A stretch of DNA of 64,000 bases from Amycolatopsis iheyensis (GCF_024703995.1 NZ_JAMXQV010000001.1:620001-684000), one strand, 5' to 3'; positions 25,735 to 37,051 are shown, counted from the first letter of the stretch. Program-made: numbers and translations. Notes: generated from the sequence alone by a model not told the origin.

Positions 25735-26892
25735 GTGCCGCCCACATCCGGTCTCCTCCCCATCCGGGAATACATCCTCGTCGCGCTGACCGCGACGGCC
25801 GTGACCTACCTGCTCACCGGCGTCGTGCGCCGGCTCGCGATCCGCGTCGGCGCGATCGCCAACCCGCGGGCGCGTGACGTCCACGTCGCCCCGATCCCGC
25901 GGATGGGCGGCATCGGCATCTTCCTCGGCGTCGCCGGCGCGATGGGGCTGGCGCACCAGCTGCCCGCGCTGTCGCACGGCTTCGACGCCTCCTTCGACTC
26001 GGTCGGCGTGCTGCTGGCCGCCGGGGTCATCTCGCTCATCGGCGCGCTCGACGACCGCTTCGAGCTGGACGCCTGGACGAAGCTGGCCGGCCAGGTCATG
26101 TGCGCGGGGATCCTGGTCATCTTCGGCGTGCAGTGGGTGTCGTTCTGGGTGCCATGGGGCGGCACCGGCGGCTCGTTCGGCTCGGTGCTGGTGCTCGACA
26201 AGAACCAGGGCGCGCTGCTCACCGTCGTGATGGTCGTGGTGATGGTCAACGCGATGAACTTCGTCGACGGCCTCGACGGGCTCGCCGGCGGCCTCGGCTT
26301 CATCGCCGCGGCCGCGACGTGCGCGTTCTCGCTCGGCCTGCTCGACAGCTCCGGCGGTGACGTCGGCACCTACCCGCCCGCGCTGATCGCGGCCACGCTC
26401 GCGGGAGCGTGTCTGGGTTTCCTGCCCTACAACTTCCAGCCCGCCAAGATATTCATGGGCGACTCCGGGTCGATGATGATCGGCCTGATGCTCGCGGGCG
26501 CGACGACGTCGGCGTCCGGGCGCGTGCCGTACCCGCAGTTCAGCGGCAAGGACGCGATCGCGCTGCTCTCGCCGCTGGTGGTCGTCGCGGCGGTGCTGTT
26601 CGTGCCGCTGCTGGACCTGATCATGGCGGTCATCCGGCGCACTCGCCGCGGCGAAAGCCCGTTCGCGGCCGACAAGATGCACCTGCACCACCGGCTGCTG
26701 GAGATCGGGCATTCGCAGCGCCGCGCGGTGCTGCTCATCTACTTGTGGGCCGGGATCCTCGCGTTCGGCGCGGTGTCGGTGACGCTCTTCGACGACGCCG
26801 CCGCGCTGTGGATCATCGGGGCCGGGCTGGTGTTCGCGGTGCTCGTGTCGATCGTGCCGCGGCTGCGCTCCCGCAACCAGCCGGGGACCTGA
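25735..26892 (+). CDS. wecA: Polyprenyl-phosphate GlcNAc-1-phosphate transferase
   Basis: MraY/WecA-family membrane enzyme of 385 residues with about 11 TM helices. It starts lipid-linked glycan synthesis by moving GlcNAc-1-P from UDP-GlcNAc to polyprenyl phosphate, in mycobacteria the first step of the arabinogalactan linker. Seen: IPRMGGIGIF, the DD pair in ALDDRFELD, NAMNFVDGLDGLAGG, IFMGDSGSMM and the cytoplasmic HLHHRLL. GTG 25735 gives the usual start. Confidence 0.95.
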   Translation: MPPTSGLLPIREYILVALTATAVTYLLTGVVRRLAIRVGAIANPRARDVHVAPIPRMGGIGIFLGVAGAMGLAHQLPALSHGFDASFDSVGVLLAAGVISLIGALDDRFELDAWTKLAGQVMCAGILVIFGVQWVSFWVPWGGTGGSFGSVLVLDKNQGALLTVVMVVVMVNAMNFVDGLDGLAGGLGFIAAAATCAFSLGLLDSSGGDVGTYPPALIAATLAGACLGFLPYNFQPAKIFMGDSGSMMIGLMLAGATTSASGRVPYPQFSGKDAIALLSPLVVVAAVLFVPLLDLIMAVIRRTRRGESPFAADKMHLHHRLLEIGHSQRRAVLLIYLWAGILAFGAVSVTLFDDAAALWIIGAGLVFAVLVSIVPRLRSRNQPGT

Positions 26893-26906
26893 CGCGCCGC
26901 GTTCTC

Positions 26907-26919
26907 TACACTCGGGAGT
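26907..26919 (+). promoter_or_regulatory. -10 region of the atpI-like gene
   Basis: TACACT (26907-26912) lies 29 nt before the GTG at 26942. The 13-mer TACACTCGGGAGT here is repeated exactly at 34566-34578 before atpC, which may mean shared control of ATP synthase genes. Confidence 0.4.
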
Positions 26920-26941
26920 CGAACCGAGCAGGGAGCCAGCT

Positions 26942-27379
26942 GTGAGCGAGACCGAAACCCAGGAAAACCCGCACGCCAAGCCGGTCATCGAGGCCGCACG
27001 GGCGATGACGCGGGCTTCGCTGCTGGTGACCACGCCCGCCGTGCTCCTGTGCATCGTGCTCTTCAGCATCCTCAACGGCCTGCACGGCTTCCTCGGCTCG
27101 CTCGTCGGCGCCGTGCTGGCGATGCTCGCGTCGCTCTCGACGCTGGGCATGATGCGCTTCAGCGCCGGGCTCGACCCGATGTTCGTCATGGTGGTCGCGC
27201 TCACCGGGTACGTCGTGAAGGTCATCGTCCTCTTCGGCGCGCTGACCCTCCTGAAGGGCGTCACCGCCCTGCACCCGATGTCGCTCGGGATCACCATGAT
27301 CGTCGCCATCCTGGTGGCCGCCGGGGCCGAGTTCGCGGCCTTCCGGAAGACCAAGATCCCGACGATCGTCCCCTCCTGA
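26942..27379 (+). CDS. AtpI-like membrane protein preceding the atp operon
   Basis: 145 residues, about four TM helices (starting near residues 26, 50, 73 and 109), no signal peptide. Its place between wecA and atpB matches the M. tuberculosis Rv1303 position and the AtpI family, which helps assemble the c-ring or supply Mg2+. The sequence is weakly conserved, so the name rests mostly on position and topology. GTG start with GGGAG about 7 nt upstream. Confidence 0.75.
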   Translation: MSETETQENPHAKPVIEAARAMTRASLLVTTPAVLLCIVLFSILNGLHGFLGSLVGAVLAMLASLSTLGMMRFSAGLDPMFVMVVALTGYVVKVIVLFGALTLLKGVTALHPMSLGITMIVAILVAAGAEFAAFRKTKIPTIVPS

Positions 27380-27890
27380 CGCCGCTACCCACGGTGAGCC
27401 GAGGTACGGCCGGACGAGTGTGACCGGCGTCACGTCCCGTGGTTCGCGAACGGGGCGCCGGGACCCCTCGGGTGGGCCCGCCTGCACCGATCCGGGACTG
27501 GTCCCGACCGGTTCCGGACCTGGGTCCCGGGACCACCCGGGACCTAAGTCCTGGGCTGATCGGTTGGTATGGAGTACGCCTGTACGGCACGGATTGACCT
27601 GCTGGTATGGTCCGCGTCAAGGGTGGCGGCCTCGGCCGCACGCTCCCTAAGACGAACCGCGATCAGCAGTGTGGCGACCGTGTAGTTCCGCCTCTTCCGC
27701 CGCTGGTCCGAAGTAGACCGCAGGGCAGTGTTCACGCGAGACAACCCCGTGTGCAGAACGTGAAGGCGTGTTCTGCGGACGGTGGGGTAGCCGCCTCCAG
27801 CGGCCCGATGCGTATCGGGTACGTTAAGTCCAGATCGTGACGATTCCCCCGGCGGAGTGAACGCCGGCCGGGAGAACCGGAAGGAGCCCA
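27380..27890 (+). promoter_or_regulatory. atp operon control region (no gene seen)
   Basis: 511 nt without a credible gene. 27434-27555 is packed with GGGAC/GTCCC half-sites (listed separately). TTCGCGAA lies at about 27443. A hairpin CCCGAT-gcgt-ATCGGG (27804-27819) runs straight into TACGTT (27820-27825), a possible -10 giving a leader near 60 nt. The atpB Shine-Dalgarno AAGGAG is about 27881-27886. Confidence 0.5.
27434..27555. promoter_or_regulatory. Cluster of GGGAC/GTCCC half-sites (DosR-box-like)
   Basis: Exact half-sites: GTCCC 27434 and 27501 and 27524; GGGAC 27460, 27494, 27529 and 27539. They include the 12-bp palindrome GGTCCCGGGACC (27523-27534). The 20-mer at 27536-27555, CCCGGGACCTAAGTCCTGGG, matches the mycobacterial DosR consensus (TTSGGGACTWWAGTCCCSAA, from memory) at 14 of 20 positions. 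A DevR/DosR-type NarL regulator binding here is a hypothesis. Confidence 0.4.
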
Positions 27891-28676
27891 GTGGGCGCGC
27901 TGGTTTTGGCCGAGGGCGCGGTGTTCGCGCCGCCCGGCGCCGAAAGCTTCGAGTTGCCGCCGTTGTTCGGCATCGTCACCAAGCCGATGCTGCTCGTCGT
28001 GCTTTCGGTTGTGATCATCGCGACGTACTTCCTGCTCGCGACCCGCAAGCTGAAGGTCGTGCCGGGCAAGGGGCAGTTCGTCGCCGAGTCGATCTACGAC
28101 TTCAGTCGCAACAACATCGCGCGCGAACAGATCGGTAGCAAGGACTTCAAGCGGTTCGTCCCGGTCATCTTCGCGCTGTTCACCTTCATCCTGGTGAACA
28201 ACCTCTACGGGGTCATTCCCGTCCTGCAGTTCCCGACCATGGCGCGGTTCGGTTTCCCGATCGCCTTGTCGGTCCTCGTGGTCTACCCGGTGTACCACTC
28301 CGTCGGCATCCGGCGGCACGGCCTGGGCGGCTACCTCAAGAAGGAGCTCGCCCCGCCCGGTGTGCCGGGCCCGGTGCTCCCGCTCTTCGCGCTGATCGAG
28401 TTCGCCGAGAAGTTCTTCCTCAACCCGATCACGCTCGCCATCCGTGTTTTCGCCGCCATGTTCGCGGGTCACCTGATCCTGGCGGTGTTCACCCTCGGCG
28501 GCACCTTCCTGCTGACCGAGACGTCGAGCTGGGCGCTGAAGCCGGTTTCGCTGGTGGCGTGGCTGTTCGCCATCGGGTTGACCTTCCTCGAGGCCTTCAT
28601 CCAGGTGTTGCAGGCCTACATCTTCGCCCTGCTGTCGGCCGGGTACATCGGCGCCGCGCTGGCGTCGGAGCACTGA
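27891..28676 (+). CDS. atpB: ATP synthase Fo subunit a
   Basis: Proton-channel subunit, 261 residues, five or six TM helices. The essential Arg lies in NPITLAIRVFAAMFAGH, and the C-terminal helix has FLEAFIQVLQAYIFALL. GTG start with AAGGAG 5 nt upstream. It is the first structural gene of the operon, followed by c, b, delta, alpha, gamma and beta. Confidence 0.97.
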   Translation: MGALVLAEGAVFAPPGAESFELPPLFGIVTKPMLLVVLSVVIIATYFLLATRKLKVVPGKGQFVAESIYDFSRNNIAREQIGSKDFKRFVPVIFALFTFILVNNLYGVIPVLQFPTMARFGFPIALSVLVVYPVYHSVGIRRHGLGGYLKKELAPPGVPGPVLPLFALIEFAEKFFLNPITLAIRVFAAMFAGHLILAVFTLGGTFLLTETSSWALKPVSLVAWLFAIGLTFLEAFIQVLQAYIFALLSAGYIGAALASEH

Positions 28677-28725
28677 GAACACAAGCCCCCGATCCACGCG
28701 AGCGCGTGGACCGAAGTGAAGGGAA

Positions 28726-28989
28726 ATGCACGTGAGCAACATCGTTCTGGCCCAGGCCGCGGAGCAGGCCGTCAACATCAACCCCGGTCTCGCCGCCATC
28801 GGTTACGGCCTGGGCGCGATCGGCCCGGGCATCGGTGTGGGTCTGATCTTCGCCGCCGTCATCAACGGCACCGCGCGTCAGCCGGAGGCGCAGAGCAAGC
28901 TCCAGGGCATCGGTTACGCCACCTTCGTGCTTACCGAGGTGCTCGCCCTGATCGGCATCGTCATCTACTTCATCGCCTCCGCCGCCTGA
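28726..28989 (+). CDS. atpE: ATP synthase Fo subunit c
   Basis: 87 residues, two TM helices forming the rotor ring. Helix 1 has the GxGxG pattern ([14 protein letters not shown]), the polar loop is TARQPEAQ and the proton-binding carboxylate is E71 in [11 protein letters not shown]. The E71 region is the diarylquinoline target in mycobacteria. ATG 28726 has AAGGG just upstream; GTG 28732 in the same frame is an alternative start. Confidence 0.97.
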   Translation: MHVSNIVLAQAAEQAVNINPGLAAIGYGLGAIGPGIGVGLIFAAVINGTARQPEAQSKLQGIGYATFVLTEVLALIGIVIYFIASAA

Positions 28990-29019
28990 GTCCTCGGCTC
29001 ATCGCTTTAAGGAGACGCC

Positions 29020-29580
29020 GTGCTGAACAGTGCTTTGGTCCTCGCCGCAGAGGGTGAAACGCACAACCCGATCATTCCCGAAATCTCGGAAGTGATCCTC
29101 GGCATCGTCGCCTTCCTCATCCTGCTGTTCATCCTCAAGAAGTACGTCGTCCCTCGCTTCGAGGCCGCGTACGAAGAGCGTGCGCAGAAGATCGAGGGTG
29201 GCATCGAGAAGGCCGAGAAGGCCCAGGCCGAGGCGGAAGAGGCCCTGGCCAAGTACCGGGCCCAGCTGGCCGAAGCCCGGTCCGAAGCCGCGAAGATCCG
29301 CGACGACGCCCGGCTCGAAGCCGAGCAGATCAAGGCGGAGCTGCGGGCCGACGCCGAAGCCGAGTCCCAGCGGATCGTCGCCCAGGGCCAGGCTCAGCTG
29401 CAGGCCCAGAAGGCGCAGATCATCGCCGAGCTGCGGGCCGACATGGGCCGCAACGCCGTGGAGCTGGCCAGCCGCATCGTCGGTGAGTCGCTCGAAGACG
29501 AGGCGCGCCGTCGTGGCACCGTCGACCGGTTCCTCGCGGAGCTGGACACCGCCGGTGCCTCCAACGGAGCGGGGAAGTAA
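29020..29580 (+). CDS. atpF: ATP synthase Fo subunit b
   Basis: 186 residues: short N-terminus, one TM helix (about 25-45, ILGIVAFLILLFILKKYVVP), then a long charged coiled coil rich in Ala, Glu and Arg that forms the stator stalk. GTG start with AAGGAG 5 nt upstream. Confidence 0.96.
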   Translation: MLNSALVLAAEGETHNPIIPEISEVILGIVAFLILLFILKKYVVPRFEAAYEERAQKIEGGIEKAEKAQAEAEEALAKYRAQLAEARSEAAKIRDDARLEAEQIKAELRADAEAESQRIVAQGQAQLQAQKAQIIAELRADMGRNAVELASRIVGESLEDEARRRGTVDRFLAELDTAGASNGAGK

Positions 29581-29586
29581 CCAGAG

Positions 29587-30411
29587 ATGACGCTGCATGC
29601 TGCGAGCCGTGAAGCGCTCGGCCTCGCCGAGGAACGCCTCGGCGAGGTTCTGGCCGACGCGGGAGCCGACGCGGCCACGGTCGGCGACGAGCTGCTCTCG
29701 GTCGTCGACCTGCTGGACCGGGAAATCGGCCTGCGCCGGGCGGTGAGCGACGCCTCGACGACGCCGGAGGCGCGCACCGCGCTGGTGCGCCGGCTGTTCG
29801 AGGGCAAGCTCTCCGAACCGGCCCTGAAGGTGCTCGACTCCGTGGCGGGCAGCCGCTGGTCCAGCCCCCGTGAGCTGACCGACGGGCTCGAGTCGGTCGG
29901 TCGCTCGGCGCTGCTCACCGCGGCCGAGAAGACCGGGAACGTCGACACCGTCGAGGCCCAGCTCTTCCAGGTCGCCCGGGTCGTGGCCAACCACCCCGAG
30001 CTCGAGACCGCGCTGTCGGACCTGACCGGTCCCGCCGACGCCAAGCGCACCCTGGTGCGCGGGCTGTTCGCCGACAAGGTGGACGTGGTCACCGAGACCC
30101 TCGTCGAGCAGGTCGTGCGCCGGGCCAAGGGCCGCGGCGTCGGCGTCGGGCTCGACCACCTGGTCAAGCTGGCCGCGGAACGCCGTCAGCGGTCGGTCGC
30201 CTACGTGACCAGCGCGAACGTTCTGTCCGACGAGCAGACCGCCCAGCTGGCGGCGAAGCTCAACGACATCTACGGGCGGCCGATCGCGCTGCACGTCGAG
30301 GTCGACCCGCAGCTCGGCGGCGGGCTCGTCGTCCGCGTCGGCGACGAGGTCATCGACGGGAGCGCGGCAGGTCAGCTGGCCGCGTTGCGCAGGCGGCTGG
30401 CCCGGGCATAG
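29587..30411 (+). CDS. atpH: ATP synthase F1 subunit delta
   Basis: 274 residues. OSCP-like stator subunit joining b to the top of F1. The N-terminal helical bundle is followed by the conserved C-terminal part with VDPQLGGGLVVRVGDEVIDGS. It is a separate gene, not fused to a second b subunit as in mycobacteria. Starts 6 nt after atpF. Confidence 0.95.
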   Translation: MTLHAASREALGLAEERLGEVLADAGADAATVGDELLSVVDLLDREIGLRRAVSDASTTPEARTALVRRLFEGKLSEPALKVLDSVAGSRWSSPRELTDGLESVGRSALLTAAEKTGNVDTVEAQLFQVARVVANHPELETALSDLTGPADAKRTLVRGLFADKVDVVTETLVEQVVRRAKGRGVGVGLDHLVKLAAERRQRSVAYVTSANVLSDEQTAQLAAKLNDIYGRPIALHVEVDPQLGGGLVVRVGDEVIDGSAAGQLAALRRRLARA

Positions 30412-30468
30412 CCCCAGGTCACACAAGACTTTGCATACTGGCAAGAACGAAGCGAGAGCGGGAAAGAC

Positions 30469-32109
30469 ATGGCCGAGCTGACGATCTCCTCGGATGAGAT
30501 CCGTAGCGCGATCGAGAACTACGTCTCGAGTTACGCCCCGGACGTGAGCCGGGAAGAAGTTGGCATCGTGGTGGACGCCGGTGACGGCATCGCCCACGTC
30601 GAGGGCCTGCCCTCGGCCATGGCCAACGAGCTGCTCGAGTTCCCCGGCGGCGTCCTCGGCGTCGCGCTGAACCTGGACGCGCGTTCCATCGGTGCCGCGA
30701 TCCTCGGTGACTTCGAAAGCATCGAAGAGGGCCAGCAGGTCAAGCGCACCGGCCAGGTCCTGTCGGTGCCGGTCGGCGACGGCTACCTCGGCCGCGTCGT
30801 GAACCCGCTGGGCCAGGCGATCGACGGCCTCGGCGACATCGAGACCTCCGACCGCCGCGCGCTGGAGCTCAAGGCCGCTTCGGTGGTCGAGCGCCAGCCG
30901 GTTTCGGAGCCGCTGCAGACCGGCATCACCGCCATCGACGCGATGACGCCGATCGGCCGCGGCCAGCGCCAGCTGATCATCGGTGACCGCAAGACGGGCA
31001 AGACCGCCGTCGCCGTGGACACGATCATCAACCAGAAGGCCAACTGGGAGACCGGCGACCCGAAGAAGCAGGTTCGCTGCATCTACGTCGCGGTCGGCCA
31101 GAAGGGCTCCACGATCGCCGCCGTGAAGAAGTCCCTCGAGGACGCCGGCGCGCTGGAGTACACCACCATCGTCGCGGCCCCCGCGTCCGACTCCGCCGGC
31201 TTCAAGTGGATCGCGCCGTACACCGGCTCGGCCATCGGCCAGCACTGGATGTACGAGGGCAAGCACGTCCTCATCGTGTTCGACGACCTGACCAAGCAGG
31301 CCGACGCCTACCGCGCGATCTCGCTGCTGCTGCGCCGCCCGCCGGGCCGTGAAGCCTTCCCGGGCGACGTCTTCTACTTGCACTCCCGTCTCCTCGAGCG
31401 CTGCGCGAAGCTCTCGGACGAGCTGGGCGCCGGCTCGCTGACCGGGCTGCCGATCATCGAGACGAAGGCCAACGACGTGTCGGCCTACATCCCGACGAAC
31501 GTCATCTCGATCACCGACGGCCAGTGCTTCTTCCAGTCGGACCTGTTCAACGCAGGCCAGCGCCCGGCCATCGACGTGGGCATCTCGGTGTCCCGCGTGG
31601 GTGGCGCCGCGCAGGTCAAGGCGATGAAGGACGTCGCGGGCTCGCTCCGGATCGACCTGTCGCAGTACCGCGAGCTGGAGGCCTTCGCGGCCTTCGCCTC
31701 GGACCTCGACGACGCGTCGAAGGCGCAGCTCGAGCGCGGTGCCCGGCTGTACGAGGTGCTCAAGCAGCCGCAGTACTCGCCGATCCCGGTCGAGGAGCAG
31801 GTCCTCACGGTGTACCTGGGCACGAACGGGCACTACGACTCGGTCCCGACCGAGGACGTGCGCCGGTTCAACCACGAGTTCATCGACTCGGCCCGCCGCA
31901 AGCACGCCGACCTGATCAAGGGCATCCGCGAGTCGGGCAAGTTCCCGCAGGAGACCCGCGAAGCCGTCGTCGACGCGGTGAACGAGTTCAAGAAGGAGTT
32001 CACCACCTCCGAGGGCAAGGCCCTGGTCGAGGCGGACGCCGACGCGATGGACGCCGACAAGGTCGGGCACGAGACCGTCAAGGTCAACAAGCCCGCCCCG
32101 AAGAAGTGA
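30469..32109 (+). CDS. atpA: ATP synthase F1 subunit alpha
   Basis: 546 residues. Non-catalytic nucleotide-binding subunit with Walker [10 protein letters not shown] (172-180, K178), Walker B region [12 protein letters not shown] and the alpha signature [17 protein letters not shown]. The C-terminal extension is acidic and Lys-rich, as in other actinobacteria, where an extension of this kind suppresses ATP hydrolysis in mycobacteria. The gap to atpH is 57 nt. Confidence 0.97.
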   Translation: MAELTISSDEIRSAIENYVSSYAPDVSREEVGIVVDAGDGIAHVEGLPSAMANELLEFPGGVLGVALNLDARSIGAAILGDFESIEEGQQVKRTGQVLSVPVGDGYLGRVVNPLGQAIDGLGDIETSDRRALELKAASVVERQPVSEPLQTGITAIDAMTPIGRGQRQLIIGDRKTGKTAVAVDTIINQKANWETGDPKKQVRCIYVAVGQKGSTIAAVKKSLEDAGALEYTTIVAAPASDSAGFKWIAPYTGSAIGQHWMYEGKHVLIVFDDLTKQADAYRAISLLLRRPPGREAFPGDVFYLHSRLLERCAKLSDELGAGSLTGLPIIETKANDVSAYIPTNVISITDGQCFFQSDLFNAGQRPAIDVGISVSRVGGAAQVKAMKDVAGSLRIDLSQYRELEAFAAFASDLDDASKAQLERGARLYEVLKQPQYSPIPVEEQVLTVYLGTNGHYDSVPTEDVRRFNHEFIDSARRKHADLIKGIRESGKFPQETREAVVDAVNEFKKEFTTSEGKALVEADADAMDADKVGHETVKVNKPAPKK

Positions 32110-32120
32110 GCTGATAGCTC

Positions 32121-34489
<2,369 letters not shown>

Positions 34490-34499
34490 TGTCCTGACG

Positions 34500-34545
34500 A
34501 CGGCGGGGGCAGTGTCCATTGTGGACTCGCGCCCCCGCCGTTCTC
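34500..34545 (+). terminator. Strong stem-loop between atpD and atpC
   Basis: ACGGCGGGGGC (34500-34510) pairs perfectly with GCCCCCGCCGT (34531-34541), with an inner GTCCA-ttg-TGGAC hairpin and a TTCTC tail. It lies 11 nt after the atpD stop and probably reduces read-through into atpC. Confidence 0.65.
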
Positions 34546-34565
34546 ATAGCTCCAGACAGACCTAT

Positions 34566-34578
34566 TACACTCGGGAGT
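34566..34578 (+). promoter_or_regulatory. Promoter -10 region of atpC
   Basis: TACACT (34566-34571) within TACACTCGGGAGT, identical to the sequence before the atpI-like gene. The atpC Shine-Dalgarno AAGGAG (34592-34597) and GTG 34604 follow at normal spacing. Confidence 0.5.
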
Positions 34579-34603
34579 AACACCCCGAGCTAAGGAGTGC
34601 TAC

Positions 34604-34969
34604 GTGGCTGAGATGTCCGTGGAGCTGGTGGCCGTCGAGCGCCGTCTCTGGTCGGGTACCGCCACATTCGTGGTGGCCCAGACCACCGAGGGCGAGATCG
34701 GCATCATGGCCGGCCACGAACCCGTGCTCGGGCAGCTCGTCGAGGGTGGCGTGGTCAAGGTGACGACCACCGACGGTGAGACGGTCTGCGCGGCCGTCCA
34801 CGGCGGGTTCCTCTCCGTGACCGGCACCGGGGTGAGCGTCCTCGCCGAGAGCGCCGAACTGTCCGACGAGATCGACGTCGACGCGGCGAAGGCGGCACTG
34901 AGCGCCGACGACGAGACCGAGCGGGCAAGGGCCTCGGCCCAGCTCCGCGCGGCAGGTCAGTCGGCCTGA
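34604..34969 (+). CDS. atpC: ATP synthase F1 subunit epsilon
   Basis: 121 residues. N-terminal beta-sandwich ([20 protein letters not shown], then [16 protein letters not shown]) and a C-terminal helical tail of the actinobacterial short type. It couples rotation and restrains hydrolysis. It sits 114 nt from atpD behind a hairpin and its own -10 box, so its expression may be partly independent. Confidence 0.95.
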   Translation: MAEMSVELVAVERRLWSGTATFVVAQTTEGEIGIMAGHEPVLGQLVEGGVVKVTTTDGETVCAAVHGGFLSVTGTGVSVLAESAELSDEIDVDAAKAALSADDETERARASAQLRAAGQSA

Positions 34970-34994
34970 GCGGGAGACGGGCAGGAGCCGGGCC

Positions 34995-35429
34995 GTGAAG
35001 ATCACCGTGGTGGTAGTCGGGCTCCTGATCGTGCTCGCCGTGCTGGTCGCCTGGTACGGCCAGCGGTGGATCCGGATGCGCCGCGGTGGCGGCGTGAGTG
35101 TCGCGCTGCGGTGGCGTCCGGACGCCGCGCGGTCCAGCTGGCACCTGGGGCTGGGCCGCTACGAGGGTGACGAGTTCGTCTGGTACCGGGTGTGGAGCCT
35201 GCGCACCGGGCCGGACCGCGTCTTCCAGCGCGAAAGCATGCAGATCGCCGACCGCCGTGACCCGTCCGGCAGCGAGGCGTACGCGGTGCCCGAGGGCTCG
35301 ACGGTGCTGCGCTGCGAGTCCGAGACCCAGGAGGCGATCGAGATCGCCATGGGGCCAGGCGCGCTCACCGGGTTTCTCTCCTGGCTCGAATCCGCCCCAC
35401 CCGGGCGACGCCTCCCGCGCGCCTCTTGA
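34995..35429 (+). CDS. DUF2550 membrane-anchored protein
   Basis: 144 residues. An N-terminal TM helix (about 4-22) is followed by a cytoplasmic PH-like beta domain with WHLGLGRYEGDEFVWYRVWS. The gene always follows atpC in actinobacteria (Rv1312 in M. tuberculosis). Its function is unknown; conserved linkage suggests a role with ATP synthase or the membrane. GTG start, AGGAG upstream. Confidence 0.9.
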   Translation: MKITVVVVGLLIVLAVLVAWYGQRWIRMRRGGGVSVALRWRPDAARSSWHLGLGRYEGDEFVWYRVWSLRTGPDRVFQRESMQIADRRDPSGSEAYAVPEGSTVLRCESETQEAIEIAMGPGALTGFLSWLESAPPGRRLPRAS

Positions 35430-35468
35430 ATGTCTCAAACTGGGACAGCCACGCCCGCTGATCTGGCC

Positions 35469-35474
35469 TACGGT
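35469..35474 (+). promoter_or_regulatory. -10 box of the monooxygenase-like gene, leaderless
   Basis: TACGGT ends 7 nt before the ATG at 35482, and no Shine-Dalgarno sequence is seen. Confidence 0.4.
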
Positions 35475-35481
35475 TGAGCGC

Positions 35482-35802
35482 ATGATCTTCATCGTGGTCA
35501 AGTTCCCGGTCAAGCCGGAGCACGCGGAAAACTGGCCGGACATCGTCGCGGACTACACCAAGAACACCCGTGCCGAAGCGGGCAACCGGTTCTTCGAATG
35601 GTCCCGCAGCCTCGAGGACAAGAACACCTACGTGCTGGTCGAGGGCTTCGAGGGCCAGGACGCCGCGGTCGCGCACGTCGGGTCCGACCACTTCAAGTGG
35701 GCCGTCGCCAACCTGGGTGCCTACATCAGCGACCACCCGCAGATCATCAACGTCCAGGACGCCTCCGACTGGGGCCCGATGGCCGAGATCCAGCCCCACT
35801 AA
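35482..35802 (+). CDS. Antibiotic-biosynthesis-monooxygenase (ABM) fold protein
   Basis: 106 residues, one ferredoxin-like ABM domain: MIFIVVKFPVKPEHAENW opens the first strand, NRFFEWSRSLED follows and HFKWAVANLG forms the last helix. Family members include quinol monooxygenases (YgiN) and small dimeric heme-degrading proteins; many only bind a ligand. I cannot tell which. It precedes aroA, whose -10 box lies on this gene's stop codon. Confidence 0.85.
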   Translation: MIFIVVKFPVKPEHAENWPDIVADYTKNTRAEAGNRFFEWSRSLEDKNTYVLVEGFEGQDAAVAHVGSDHFKWAVANLGAYISDHPQIINVQDASDWGPMAEIQPH

Positions 35803-35805
35803 ACT
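35800..35805 (+). promoter_or_regulatory. -10 box of aroA overlapping the ABM stop codon
   Basis: TAAACT, whose TAA is the ABM stop, ends 7 nt before the GTG at 35813, so a leaderless aroA transcript is likely. Confidence 0.4.
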
Positions 35806-35812
35806 GGGGTCC

Positions 35813-37051
35813 GTGACCCTCGTCGAGATCCCCGGCTCCAAGTCTGTCACCGCCCGCGGCCTGTTCCTGGCCGCCGCCGCGCACGGCACCACGACCCTCG
35901 GCCGTCCCCTGCATTCGGACGACACCGAGGGCTTTGCCGAGGGGCTCGTCAAGCTGGGTTACCGCGTCGACCGGCAGCCGGGCGCGTGGACCATCGAGGG
36001 CCGCCCGGCCGGTCCCGGCGTCGCCGAAGCCGACGTCTTCTGCCGCGACGGCGCCACGACGGCCCGGTTCCTGCCCGCGCTGGCCGCGGCCGGCGCCGGG
36101 ACGTTCCACTTCGACGCCTCCGACCAGATGCGCCGCCGCCCGCTCGGCCCGCTGACCGACGCCCTGGCCGAGCTGGGCGTCGACCTGACCTTCCACGGCG
36201 AGCCGGGCCACCACCCGCTGACCGTCCGCGCGAACGGCGTCAAGGGCGGCTCGCTGACGCTGGACGCGGGGCTGTCGTCGCAGTTCCTGACGGCGTTGCT
36301 GCTGGTCGGGCCGCTGACCGCGGAAGGCCTGCGGATCACGGTGACCGACCTGGTGTCGGTGCCGTACGTCGAGATCACGTTGGAGATGATGCGGCGCTTC
36401 GGCGTCGACGTCCGGCGCGAGGGCAAGACGTTCGTCGTCCCGCCGCAGCCGTACCAGGCCTGCGACTACCCGGTGGAGCCCGACGCGTCGACGGCGAGCT
36501 ACTTCCTGGCCGCGGCGGCCGTCACCGGCCGCACGGTGACGATCCCCGGCCTCGGCTCGTCGGCCCTGCAGGGCGATGTGCGCTTCGCCGACGTGCTGCG
36601 TGAGATGGGCGCGCACGTCGAGCTGGCCGAGGACTCGGTGACGGTCGCGGGCCCGTCGGACGGCCTGCGCGGCGTCACGGTGAACATGCGCGACATCTCC
36701 GACACCGTCCCGACGCTGGCCGCGATCGCACCGTTCGCGTCCGGGCCGGTGCGCATCGAGGACGTCTACAACACGCGCATCAAGGAGTGCGACCGCCTCG
36801 ACGCGTGCGAGGAGAACCTGCTCGCGCTCGGCATCGAGGTCGAGACGGGCCGGGACTGGATCGAGATCCAGCCGGGCACGCCCACCGGCGCGGAGGTCAA
36901 GTGCCGCCGCGACCACCGGATCGCGATGGCGTTCAGCATCACCGGCCTGCTGACCGAGGGCATCACGCTGGACGATCCGGACTGCGTGAAGAAGACGTTC
37001 CCGGGCTTCCACCAGGCCCTGCGGTCGCTGCGGGAGAGCTGGGGGATCTAG
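35813..37051 (+). CDS. aroA: 3-phosphoshikimate 1-carboxyvinyltransferase (EPSP synthase)
   Basis: Joins shikimate-3-phosphate and PEP, step six of the shikimate pathway; 412 residues. Seen: PGSKSVTAR (Lys, Ser and Arg substrate ligands), RRRPLGPL, the catalytic Asp in DISDTVPTLA, IKECDRLDA (signature 2), DHRIAMAF and KKTFPGF. In the PEP loop the usual GNAGTxxR reads RDGATTAR, with Ala at the position of E. coli Gly96, the change found in glyphosate-tolerant class II enzymes. GTG 35813 fits the family start. It meets the convergent adenosyltransferase gene with a 4-nt overlap. Confidence 0.92.
   Translation: MTLVEIPGSKSVTARGLFLAAAAHGTTTLGRPLHSDDTEGFAEGLVKLGYRVDRQPGAWTIEGRPAGPGVAEADVFCRDGATTARFLPALAAAGAGTFHFDASDQMRRRPLGPLTDALAELGVDLTFHGEPGHHPLTVRANGVKGGSLTLDAGLSSQFLTALLLVGPLTAEGLRITVTDLVSVPYVEITLEMMRRFGVDVRREGKTFVVPPQPYQACDYPVEPDASTASYFLAAAAVTGRTVTIPGLGSSALQGDVRFADVLREMGAHVELAEDSVTVAGPSDGLRGVTVNMRDISDTVPTLAAIAPFASGPVRIEDVYNTRIKECDRLDACEENLLALGIEVETGRDWIEIQPGTPTGAEVKCRRDHRIAMAFSITGLLTEGITLDDPDCVKKTFPGFHQALRSLRESWGI

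Noticed and set aside
28999..32070. 1023-codon minus-strand open frame over the ATP synthase genes
   Set aside because: Antisense shadow of atpF, atpH and atpA. No Shine-Dalgarno sequence and no recognisable domains.
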